A stretch of 64,000 nt of DNA from Candidatus Mycoplasma haematohominis (lineage in GTDB: Bacteria > Bacillota_I > Bacilli_A > Mycoplasmatales > Mycoplasmoidaceae). The stretch's first letter is position 1. Every line of letters begins with the position of its first letter. The notes beneath the pieces are model-generated. The model did no database searches, had not been told where the DNA came from, and saw only the letters and a list, made by a program, of their open reading frames with translations. Of this stretch, positions 10,175 to 21,217 are shown in pieces. The position numbers were made by a program, and so were the translations under genes. Location: positions 186,001 to 250,000 of the forward strand of contig NZ_CACTIB010000008.1 in the NCBI RefSeq assembly GCF_902712995.1, in the 5' to 3' direction.

Positions 10175-12037
10175 ATGAGTAATTTGGAAGAATTAGCAGA
10201 TAAAAATAAAAATTTAGACATTGCCCGAGAGAAGGTTGCGTCTCATTTAAATATAGATCTAAAAGAACCAAAACAGGAGAAAAGGATAGAAGCTCTTTCT
10301 AAGTTGTATGAGAAATATGTTGCCGGGATTGATTTGAATGGTTTGCTTTACAACGAAATAATTGAAGATGCTACTAGATTGATAGAGATATATAAAGATA
10401 AACAGAACCAATTGAATGATCTTTGTTCTTCAAATGAGACTTTTTCAGCTTTGAAGGTTAGATTGGAGAACATCAATTACAAATATAAAGGAGAAGTTGA
10501 TGAATTAGAGAAAAGGATTTCCGTCAATCAAAGAGTTATTTATTCGTATGAAAGTAAATATATATATGACGAGGGTATAGATTCATTTAATAGAAAAAGA
10601 ATTAAAGAGTTATCAGATAAGTGTTGAGACAACTGACTTAGGGCGCTGGATGTAAAAAAAGAGTGATGTAATACAGTTATTGGTTTTGAAAATAGAAAAG
10701 CTTTATTAGCTATTTCTAAGGCTTATATTGACTATCACATATTGGTAAACGCTGAGATTTCTAAGTGTTTTGATGAGTTAAGAAAAGATAAGAAGGAGGG
10801 TATCAGAGAATACTATGACATTTTGAGTAAGTATCAATTGCCTATCGAAAAAAGGATGGACTTCAAAGTGTTCTTACAAAAAATGATTGAGTCTAGGTTT
10901 TCTGATGCTATGGAAATTAAGACAATACTGGGGGATTTTGCCGATTTGCAAAGGAAACAAATAGATGATTTAGTTGAAGAAGTTAAAGAACAATACAGAA
11001 GAGATAAGAAGGATATTTATACAGTTATTAATCACTATAAGCAATTTTTGTTAAATAAACAGGTTTTATTCACCAATGAATCAGAACAGTTGGTTATTTA
11101 CTTCAAGAAAAGATATATTGAAAAAATTGATTTGTTGTGTTCCAGATTTCAAATGCATAATGCTGAGATAACAGCAGAGAACAGAAAATTTACTAAGGAA
11201 AAATTGGATTTGATTAGAAAGATTATGACTGAGGAGTTCGATATTCGTTTGAATAATTTAAAGATTGAGTACTCTAAAAAGTTTATTCCTCTTATTGATA
11301 ATTTTTGAAATATGGAGCAGATTACCGAGACCTCTTATGCTTTGGATGAAGAAAAATTAAATCAAAAATTGAAAGAAATAAAAATTGCTAAAAATTTAGG
11401 TTTGAAAGGTTTGATAGCTGATTTTGAGGCTGAAAGAGATAAGTTGAGACAATATTTTGATAAGAAAGTTGAGTTGGTTATGAATGTAAGTAAATTAGGG
11501 GTTGGAGATTTTGATTTTTATTTGAAAGATTTAAAGGAGGAATGTGAATTGCTTTGTTGTGAAATAGTTCATATGAATGCTAGATTTTGAAGTAAAGCAA
11601 ATGCCAGATTTAATTGTGAAGCTAGAAAATATCTAATTAAATTAAGGGATCAGTATGCTCCTTATGTTCAATCTTGAAGAGCTGATAGTAAGCCATGAAT
11701 TAATGAGTATTTGATAACTAATTTGAATCAAGAATTATTAAAGGCAGTTGCTGAAGCTTTAAGAGGTCTTTCTCCAGAGGCGGCACTTTATGAAAAAGCT
11801 TCAAAAGCTTTGTTTAAATTTAATGAAAAAACAAGAGCGGTATTGGTTGTTAGAGATAAGATCGAAACAGAGCAATTGATGTTATTAAATACTTTGCCTA
11901 AAGTGAATTTAGAATCAGTTATCGAGTTGTCTAATATTAAATTAGCAGAATTAAAAGAATGATGTGATGAGTATTGAACCAATTACAATAATTTTTACAA
12001 CTCATTATTAGTTGGTCAAGATGAAATCAAGAATTAG
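10175..12037 (+). CDS. Large coiled-coil protein of unknown function
   Basis: 620 residues in one frame with about ten TGA codons read as Trp. The sequence is almost entirely charged and helical, with long Lys/Glu/Leu-rich stretches (for example residues about 30-135 and 195-480), no membrane segment, no signal peptide and no catalytic motif that I can see. Such proteins in mycoplasmas are often cytoskeletal, SMC-like or attachment-associated, but nothing specific supports one of these. It starts 72 bases from the divergent kinase gene; TATTAT at about 10162-10167, very close to the ATG, could be a -10 box giving a nearly leaderless message. The 3' end overlaps the next gene by about 17 bases. 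Confidence 0.7.
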
Positions 12038-12572
12038 TAATAAGAAACCAATTAAGTTTGGACAGGTTTTAACAATAACTAACTTTTCGTCTCCTAATGT
12101 GGACGATTATGCAGCTAATTTGAGAAAACAAAAGCCAGGTATATCTCATGAAGATTTAAACAGAGAGATTTTGGAGTTAGTAAAGAGGGATAGTTACTAT
12201 AACGCTTTGATGGATGAAGTTGCTAGCGCTTACGAATTTGAATTGGATGAAGACGAGTTAAGGGAGAGAATGGAGTCTGTTTTGCAAGCAAATCCTAGCA
12301 TGCCTGTGGAAAACGTTAGAAATATGGTTTCTATTCCAATTTATAAAAAATTGATTTATGACGATTTGGCTAAAGATTGAGAAGTTAGCATAACAGATGA
12401 GGTAGTTAAAGATACTCTTGAACAGTTTTATAGAGAAACAGGACAACCCATAAGAGAATATTTGATGGATAAAATTAAGTTTGAAGGAGTAAGAAGCACT
12501 CTTGTTGAACAGTTGATTACTGGAAGATTGATGAATGCTTTTAAACCGGTGTACAAATTTCCGGAACAATAA
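12021..12572 (+). CDS. Hypothetical protein, trigger-factor C-domain-like
   Basis: 183 residues from the ATG at 12021 (an in-frame TTG at 12012 is an alternative). It is acidic and helical. The pattern YNALMDEVASAYEFELDEDEL..., a short loop, then ITDEVVKDTLEQFYRETGQP and LVEQLITGRLMNAF recalls the C-terminal chaperone arms of trigger factor or SurA-like proteins. A full trigger factor is encoded at 25641-26831, so this would be an extra, partial relative; the similarity is only suggestive. It overlaps the end of the coiled-coil gene and precedes eno. A chaperone role is inference. Confidence 0.55.
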
Positions 12573-12587
12573 TTTCCAAAAAAAGTA

Positions 12588-12593
12588 TATAAT
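12588..12593 (+). promoter_or_regulatory. Probable -10 box for eno
   Basis: A perfect TATAAT lies 17 bases before the eno ATG, in the 38-base gap after the preceding gene. No good -35 box is seen. Transcription starting about 7 bases downstream would leave a leader of roughly 10 bases with no Shine-Dalgarno site. Confidence 0.5.
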
Positions 12594-12610
12594 TAAAAAT
12601 AATATTGTTT

Positions 12611-14317
12611 ATGGCATTCAAAATAGAAAACATTTTTGCTTATGAAATATTAGATTCAAGAGGAAATCCTACTGTAGCATGTATTGCAAAAGTTTCAACA
12701 GGACTTTTATCTAAAAGTTTTTTCTCAGCTAAAGCAATGGTGCCTTCCGGGGCGTCTACAGGAGAAAAAGAGGCCATTGAACTTAGAGACGGTGATTCAG
12801 GAAGGTTTGATGGTAAGGGCGTTAAAAGAGCTGTTCACTACGTTAACTATGTGATTGCAACTTCTTTGATAGAAAACAACATTGATCCATCTAAGCAACA
12901 AGAGTTGGATAGTTTTCTGATTGACCTTGATGGAACTGAAAATAAAGGGAGGTATGGTGCAAATGCTATATTAGCTGTTTCTCTTGCTGTTGCGAAAGCA
13001 GTAGCTAAGGCTAAGGGTATGCCTTTTTATCAATATATTGCTTCATTGATGGGGAATGCTTATCCTTCTAGATTTATCCTTCCGTTACCGATGGTGAATG
13101 TTATTAATGGTGGAGCTCACGCAGATAACACAATTGATTTCCAAGAATTTATGTTTATGCCAGTTGGCGCGGCTTCTATGCATGAGGCAGTAAGAATTTC
13201 TGCGGAATGTTTCCATGCTTTACAAAAATCTCTTAAAGAAAAAGGGTTAAATACTAATAAAGGTGATGAGGGCGGATTTGCTCCTAACCTTGGTTCTGTT
13301 GAAGAAGTTCTAGATATCATGATTTCTTCTATTGAAAGAGCAGGTTATAGACCCGGTTTAATTAATGGACAAGTTGCTATTGCTTTAGACGTTGCTGCTT
13401 CAGAGTTTTATGACGAAGAAACAAAATTATATAAATTTAGAAAGGCTATAAAGGCTAGACCTGAACTTGAAGATTCATTAGTTAAGACTACTGCTCAAAT
13501 GATTGATTATTATGAAGAGTTGATTGAGAAATATCCTATTGTTTCTATTGAGGATCCTTTGGATGAGAATGACTGAGATGGCTTTGTTTTACTTATGGAA
13601 AGGTTAGGAAGAAAACTTCAAATAGTTGGTGATGATCTTTTTTGTACAAATCCTAAGATTACACAAGAAGGTGTAGACAGGAGAGTTGCTAATGCTGTTC
13701 TTGTTAAGATGAATCAAATTGGAACAATTAGTGAGACTTTGAAAACTATTCAGATTGCTAAAAATGCAGGTTGGGCATGTATCCTTTCTCATAGATCAGG
13801 CGAAACTGAGGATACATCAATTGCTGATATTGCTGTGGGTACTTCTGCTGGTCAGATTAAAACAGGTTCTACTTCTAGATCTGAGAGAATTGCTAAGTAC
13901 AATAGATTGCTTGAGATTGAAATCGAGTTGACTACTTCAAATTCAGTATTCTATGGTTTAAATAGTTTGTTCAGTCTTGATTTTAATGAGGCTGAGTTGT
14001 TTAAATCTAGATCTTGTGAGATTGAAAGTATTCCTGAAGGACAACCATTGGCTCCTTCTGATTCAGATTATCCAGTTGTTAAAGAGGATATGAGAACAGA
14101 TGCTGAAATTGAGAGAGAAACAGAAGAGCAATTCAAACAAGAGATGGATAGAAATACTACCCCAGTTACTTCTGGACTTGAGGATGGCGATTCTGAGTTA
14201 GTTTCTGAACCAAGTTCTGAAGAAGGGTTTGAGATTGAAACTGAGTCTGATAATGAAGAAATTAAGAAGGAAGAAGAATTAGTTGATTCAAAAGAAGAAC
14301 AACAACCTCAAGAGTAG
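12611..14317 (+). CDS. eno: Enolase with long acidic C-terminal extension
   Basis: 568 residues; the enolase core takes about 1-435. Enolase interconverts 2-phosphoglycerate and phosphoenolpyruvate. Core motifs are complete: ILDSRGNPT, SGASTGEKEA, FQEFMFMPVGA, IEDPLDEND, LVKMNQIGT and LSHRSGETED. The remaining ~130 residues are a disordered acidic tail rich in Glu, Asp, Ser, Thr and Pro (QPLAPSDSDYPVV..., ending KEEQQPQE), which normal enolases lack. One TGA encodes Trp. The ATG at 12611 gives the usual MAFKIENIFAYEIL start. It leads a glycolytic run with pfkA and pyk. Confidence 0.95.
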
Positions 14318-14340
14318 TTGTATTTGGTTAAGTAGTAGTT

Positions 14341-15339
14341 TTGGCAGAGATAAAGAAGTTAGCAGTTTTGACGTCTGGAGGTGATTCTCCAGCTATGAAT
14401 GCCGCAGTGTATGGCTTTGCTTCTGCTGCTGCTGATAAGGGAATAGAAGTTTATGGAGTTATTGATGGTTATAAAGGTTTAATCCATGGTAATTATAGAA
14501 AAATAGATTTAAGAGAGTTTAAGAAGACTATTTTTTCTGCTGGAACGGATATTGGTTCAAGTAGATGTTTGGAGTTTAAGGAAGCAAAGGTTAGACAAGA
14601 GGCTGTAGATTTATTTAAGAAAAATAATTTTGATGGTCTTTTTGTTATTGGCGGAGATGGTTCTTACATGGGAGCCTCACTTATAAGTGAAATTGGTTGT
14701 CCTGTTGTTGTAGCTCCTGGAACTATTGATAATGACGTAGCCTCTTCTAAATATACAATTGGTTATTTTTCTGCCCTTGAAGAAATTTTTCAAGCAGTAA
14801 AAAAAATAAAAGCAACTTCTGAATCTCATTCTCAGGTTACTTTTGTTGAAGTGATGGGTCGTCACTGTCACGATCTTTCTGTGGCAGCCGCAGTTGCCGG
14901 GGCTGTTGATTATGTTGTGACTAATGCAAGTATAAAAACGGAACAGGAATTAGCAACCATTATTAAAGATATGATTGTTGCCGGAAAAAAAGGTATTGTT
15001 ATCTTGGTTACCGAGAAGGTTTACGGTGTTGAGCATGGCTTTGAATTACCTTCTTTAAGAGATTTGTGTGTATTTTTAGAAAGAGCTGTAGGTAGACAAG
15101 TGAGGTATAGTGTTTTAGGTTACACCCAAAGAGGGGCCACTCCTACTTCATGAGATTTGTATGCAGCACAGAGATTTGGTTTGACAGCTTTTCAGTTGGC
15201 TTATGAGGGGAAATGAGGTAATGCTGTTTGTTTTGATGGGCACGATTTTGGAGTTGTTCCTCTTAAAGAAGCAGTGGCTATGCCAAAGCATGTTTCAAAT
15301 AAATTGATAGATTTTGTTAATGCTGCCTATAAAATCTAA
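14341..15339 (+). CDS. pfkA: 6-phosphofructokinase
   Basis: 332 residues, ATP-dependent type. It phosphorylates fructose 6-phosphate. Motifs in order: LTSGGDSPAMNAAVYG at the N-terminus, GGDGSYMGA, PGTIDNDV, and the substrate-binding VEVMGRHCHDL. Two TGA codons encode Trp. TTG start, 23 bases after eno; pyk follows 13 bases later. The eno-pfkA-pyk run suggests co-expression of three glycolytic steps. Confidence 0.95.
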
Positions 15340-15352
15340 AGTCTAGACCTCC

Positions 15353-16963
15353 GTGAAATACTTACTTAAAAACACCAAGATAGTCTCTACTTTTGGGCCT
15401 TCTATTACTTTTGACCTGGATTTAACTACAGGCACAGCTCCTGAAGAACTTAAAAATAAAGTTCAGTGTGTTGTTAAGGATGTTATTTCTGCAGGGGTTA
15501 ATTGTGTTAGATACAACTTTTCACATGGTCAAGTTGCTGAAAATACAACTAGAACCATGGCTATATTTAATGTTCAAAAAGAGTTTATTTCTAAGCAGGA
15601 AGGTTCAAGCAGAAGATATTTAAGATCTGTCGTTTTATTAGCTGATACAAAAGGCCCTGAGATTAGGGTTTTTGATATGGGCAAAGATGGTGTTTCTTAC
15701 AATAGGGATCAAGAAATAATAGTTAGTTGCATTGAACAAAAAACTGGTTCATCAGAAGGGTTTTCAGTTTTTGATGCAACAGGAACTTACAACATGGCTA
15801 ATGATTGTGTAGTTGGAAATTTAATTCTTGTTGAAGACGGAAAATTAACTTTAGAAATTTTGGAAGTTGATAAGGAAAGAGGTTTTGTTAAAGCGAAAGT
15901 TAAAAACACTTATCTATTAAAGAGAAACAAAAGAATTAATTTGCCTGGAGCTGATTATTCTATGAATTTCTTGAGTGATAAAGATACAAACGACATTAAA
16001 TATGCTATTGACAATGGTTTTGAGTTTGTTGCTCTATCTTTCGCTAATAGCAGGGACGATGTTATGCAAGTTAGAAATCTAATTGAATCATATTGCAAAG
16101 AAAAACAGATTCCAAACATTATGAAGGTTTATTCAAAAATTGAAACTCTTAAAGCATGCAAAAATCTTGATGAGATTATTGATTCTTCAGATGGGATAAT
16201 GATTGCAAGAGGTGATCTGGGTTTGGAGATTCCTTATTACGAGGTTCCTTATTGGACTCAACAGATTATTAAGAAATGTAGAAAATTACAGAAACCTGCT
16301 ATTACTGCTACTCAAATGTTGGATTCTTTGGAGAGGAACGTGGTAGCAACTAGAGCTGAAGTTAGTGATGTTTATAGAGCTGCCGAAATGGGTTCAGATT
16401 GTACTATGTTGTCTGGAGAGACTGCGCAAGGACAGTTTCCTGTTTTAGCTGTTGAGACTATGACAAATATTGTTTACGAATCAGAAAAATATTTCAATAG
16501 TGCTAAATTTGAGAAATTGTTCTATGATGAGATTTTTGATAGTCTTGATAGCGGGGTTAAAAGTCAGTTTGAAGACTTTAAGAAGGCTTTGTCTAGTGTT
16601 GGAGGAATTCAAGCTATTGCTATGAAAGGGAAATCATTCTCAATTAAATTCTTGAAAGCGCTTTCAGCATTAAGAATGAAAATAAATGTTTTTGTTTTCC
16701 AAATTGTTGAAAATATTGAAGTTTGTTGCGGAGATCCGGATTGAAAAAATGAAGATTATTTGAATGCTAAAGTTCTTTCTGATTTAGCTCTTTATAGAGG
16801 GATTGATTTAGTGTTTGTGGATGGCAAAACTGATTCTAAGAGTTCTTGTGATATGTTAAAGGAATATTTAAGCTTTTATGGAAAAGATTGTAAATATCAG
16901 TCAGATGTAAAAACTGTGTTGTATTTTGATGAGGACGAAGGAAAGTGAAGATTAAGCAATTAA
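15353..16963 (+). CDS. pyk: Pyruvate kinase
   Basis: 536 residues, slightly long (about 475 is usual). It transfers phosphate from PEP to ADP. Seen: TKIVSTFGPS at the start, VRYNFSHG, LADTKGPEIRV, VALSFANSRDD, KIETLKACKNLDEI, the active-site IMIARGDLGLEIPYYEVP and TATQMLDSL, and MLSGETAQGQFP. Extra length lies in the C-terminal allosteric-type domain (roughly residues 385-536). Two TGA codons are Trp. GTG start; stop lies ten bases before rpoB. Confidence 0.95.
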
Positions 16964-16973
16964 GTCTATATAG

Positions 16974-19900
16974 ATGAAATTAGGAAAGTACCCCTTAAAT
17001 AGCTTCAGTAAGCTAGTTAATAGACTAGATTTTGCTAAAGTTAAGTATCCAAATTTTAATCCCCCAGATCTTAAAGGGATTCAGATTCGCGCTTACGACA
17101 AGTTTATAAAAGAGGATCTTAAAAAGTTGATTTCTTCTTATTTTCCTATTTATTCTCAGAGTAGAAGTACAGAAATAGTTTTAGAAGATGTTCTGTTTCA
17201 TGAGCCTGAGTTTAGTGAAGATGAAGCTCTTGAGAAAGGGAAGAGTTTTCAATATTCAATTTATATAAAAGTAAAGCTAACAAGTAAACAAGGTAAGAAC
17301 ACTGAACAAACAGCTAAAGACACTATTTTCTTGGGGAATATACCTGAATTGACTTCACGTTCCAACTATATCATCAATGGTATTGAGAAATTTATTATTA
17401 GTCAAATTGTTAGAGCTCCTGGTACTTACATTCTTAATAGATCGCAAATTAAGTTAACTAGTTCTAAGAAAAGGGTTCAGGAAGGTACTATTTGTGAACT
17501 ACTTCCTATCAAAGGGAGTATGCTTTTGTTCAATTATGTTAAAGAGAAGGGAGGAAAATACATAGTTAAAGCCACTGCTAAGAATAATGTTGGTGATAGC
17601 GTAGTTCAATTTCCTGTTACTGTTCTGTTCAAAGCTCTTGGTATGAGTGAAGAGCAAATTCTTGAGCTTTGCGATAATGTCGATTACATTCAAAATACTT
17701 TAGACAAAGAAGATTACAACCCTCGAGATTTGATTTTTAAGGAGAATTCTCTTTACATGAAGTGGTTCAAAGCTAATGTTTTGAACGTGAAAGATTTTGA
17801 TAAGTGATTGGAAGATTCAGAAGACACAATATACAAAACTCTTAATAGATTGTCTTATGACCTTTACAACAAAAATTGGGAGAAAATTGGAGATTTATTG
17901 AGTAAGTTGGAGACTGCTGCTGCAGATAGTACTTCAAGTGAGGAGTATTTAAGAGTTAAGGATTCTTTAGAAAAAGAAATTGAAAAATCAAGAAAAATAC
18001 TTGAAAGCATAACAGTTGAATGGGCTTCTTATTTCTTGATTAATGAATTTGGCATTTCATATGAGTCAGCTAGTTATAGAGTTCATTCTTTCCAAGAGTT
18101 GCTTTGGTCATATTTGTTTGAAAGAAATTACTATGACATAGGAGTTGCTGGTAGGTTCAAGATAGATCACAAAATGGCTTTGGCCAATAGAATTTTCCAA
18201 AAGGTTCTGGCTCAGGACGTTAAGGATTTTGATGGAAATATTGTTTTCCCTAAAGGAACTTTCATGGGAAGAGCGGAGATTTCTCGTTTCGTAAATTTAT
18301 CTAAGGAGAAAAAGTTAGATATTTTGAGCAAGACAGAGTTGCCTTATGCTCCACAAGATTTTCCTAATTACAAACATTATTCTTTTATAGAACTTGAATC
18401 TTTGTTGATTCATAAGACGAGATCACTTTCTTCCCCGGTTATCAAAATTCATGGTGTTCCTCAGTACAGAGAAGTAGAGCCTATTATTAGATTCGGAGAT
18501 TATTTTGCGATGATCTCTTATATCGTTCATCTGTGAGATGAAATAGGAGGATTAGATGATATTGACCATTTGGGAAATAAAAGATTGAAGTTGGTCAACG
18601 AACTTCTTCAAAACAGAATCGTAATAGCTATGTCAAGAATAGCTAGGTTTGCTGTTGAAAGAGTTAATAATATGGAGGCGAGAATTAATTATGCCACTCT
18701 TAGAGATGCTCCTGATACTTCTTTCGTTATAAAGTCAATTTTGAACACTAAGCCGTTTCAGATTGTTATTAGAGAATTTTTTAATTCACACCAATTGACA
18801 CAGTTCTTGGATCAACAAAATCCTCTTTCTGAGTTGACTAATAAGAGAAAGATTTCAGCTATGGGGCCTGGAGGTATTAAGAGAGAGGATCCTAACTTAA
18901 GTATTAGGGACGTTCACTATTCTCATTACGGAAAGCTGTGTCCTGTTGAAACTCCTGAGGGTATGAACATTGGTTTGATTATGGCTTTGGCTTCTTTTGC
19001 TCAATTAAATGAGTTTGGATTTTTAGTTACTCCTTATTACAAGGTTGTAGATGGTAAGGTTACAGACGAAGTGCATTGGTTGTCTGCTCTTCAAGAAGAG
19101 TATTACATTATTTCTGAAGCTAATGTTCCTAGAGACTCTGAAAATAGGTTAATTGGTTCTGTAACTGTTAGATACAAGGATTCTATTGAGACCGTTGATT
19201 CTAAATTGGTAGATTACATAGATGTTGGTTGTCATCAGTTAGTTTCTATATCTGCATCTTTGATTCCTTTCTTGGAGCACAACGATGCTAACAGGGCATT
19301 GATGGGTGCGAACATGCAAAGACAGGCTGTGCCTTTGTTATCTCCTAAGTCTCCTATTGTAGGAACTGGAGTTGAACATAAGATTGCTACTGACTCAGGA
19401 TTAGTTGTTTTAGCTAAAGGGGATGGGGTTATTACTCATGTAGATGGAAAGTCTGTGACAGTTAAGTATGACAAATCCGATTTAGGAACTGAGAATACTA
19501 GATTCTATAAATTTGAAAGATCAAATCATAGTACATGTAAAAATCAGTATCCATTAGTTAGGGTAGGTCAAAAAGTAACTAAGGGTCAGGCTTTATGTAA
19601 TGGTCCTGCTATGCAAAATGGGGAATTAGCGCTTGGTCAAAATTTACTTGTTGCGTTTACTACTTGATATGGGTACAACTATGAGGATGCAATTATCTTG
19701 TCTTCTAGATTGATAGAGGAGGATATTTATACGTCTATTCATATTCAGGAACATGTTGTTGAATGTATGAGAACAAAAATAGGTGATGAAGAGATAACTA
19801 GACAGATTCCTTATGTGACAGATTCAGAAAAGAAATATCTTGATGAGAACGGAATTATTATGGTTGGTGCGGAGGTTAAAGAAGGTGATATTTTGGTAGG

Positions 19901-21209
19901 TAAGACTTCTCCTACTGCTGTTACTGAGCAAACTTCAGAAGAGAGATTATTGCAAGCTATCTTCTCTGAAAAAGTTAAATCTGTTAAGGATAGTTCGCTG
20001 AGAGTCCCTGCTGGTGGCGGAGGTATTGTTACGAAAATTATGAGATTTTCTATTTACAAAAATGATAAGTTGAATGATGATGTAATTGAGGTTGTTAAGG
20101 TTTTCGTCGTTCAAAAAAGGAAAATCCAAGTTGGAGACAAGATGGCTGGTAGACATGGTAATAAGGGTATTGTTTCCAAGATTGCTAGAAGAGAGGATAT
20201 GCCTTATCTAGAAGACGGAACTCCTGTTGACATTATTGTTAACCCTCTTGGTGTTCCTTCAAGGATGAACATTGGGCAAGTTCTGGAGACACATCTTGGT
20301 TTTGCTGCCAGAAAAATGGTGTTTAAACGATTGTTGGAGCTTTATTTTGAAGGAAATAAGGAATTGGCAAGTAGCGTGTTTGGGTTGGATCCTGAGACCA
20401 CTGATAGATTATTTAAGGTTATGAAAGATCATTTGTCAGAAATAGGCGTGAAAACTCTTAATGATGCTAAAGAAATGAGTCAAGTTAATTTCACAATTAT
20501 TTTGTCTAAGTTAGGTATGTCTGTTGATGACTTAAATATAAGGATTTCAACTCCTGTTTTCTCAGGTGTGACACATAAAGACTTGGTGGATATTATGAAA
20601 GAAGCTGAGATAGACCCTGCTACGAATAATGGTAAGTTCACACTTATTAATGGTAGAACTGGAGAGAAGTTTGCGAAACCGATTACGGTTGGAGTTATTT
20701 ACATGTTGAAACTAGATCACATGGTAGATGACAAGATTCATGCTAGATCTGTAGGTGCTTACTCAAAAATTACACAGCAACCACTTGGTGGTAAATGTCA
20801 AAATGGTGGTCAAAGGTTTGGTGAGATGGAGGTTTGAGCTCTTGAAGCTTATGGTGCTGCTTATAATTTAAGAGAGTTGCTAACTATTAAGTCTGACGAT
20901 ATTCAGTCGAGACAGTCTGTTTTCTCCTCCATCATCAAGAAGCAGCCTCTTCCTACACCTAATATTCCTGAGTCATTTAAACTTTTAATTAAAAAACTGG
21001 AAGGTGCTTGCATGAAAATTAATGTTCAATATGGAGATGAGAACAAATTTATTAGTTGTCATGAGTTCATTGAGAAACAATTAAGTAGAGATACTGTTAC
21101 TGTGGCTCCAGATAATTCTTCAAATAGAGGTTTACCACCAACTAGAAGTGCGACAGTTGCAAATGATTTTTCAATGGCTATAAGTAGAAAAAATAGTAAA
21201 ACTAACTAA
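16974..21209 (+). CDS. rpoB: RNA polymerase beta subunit
   Basis: 1411 residues in one frame with TGA as Trp. Core conserved blocks include FFNSHQLTQFLDQQNPLSEL, SAMGPGGIKRE, VCP-type block KLCPVETPEGMNIGLI, GDKMAGRHGNKG, and the C-terminal PLGGKCQNGGQRFGEMEVWALEA-type end region. In the rifampicin pocket the residue equivalent to E. coli His526 is Asn (residue 623, LTNKRKIS), a natural-resistance state known from other mollicutes. The C-terminus carries an extra ~60 residue Ser/Asn/Thr-rich tail after the catalytic end. rpoC follows eight bases downstream. Confidence 0.97.
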
Positions 21210-21217
21210 AAGACTTT

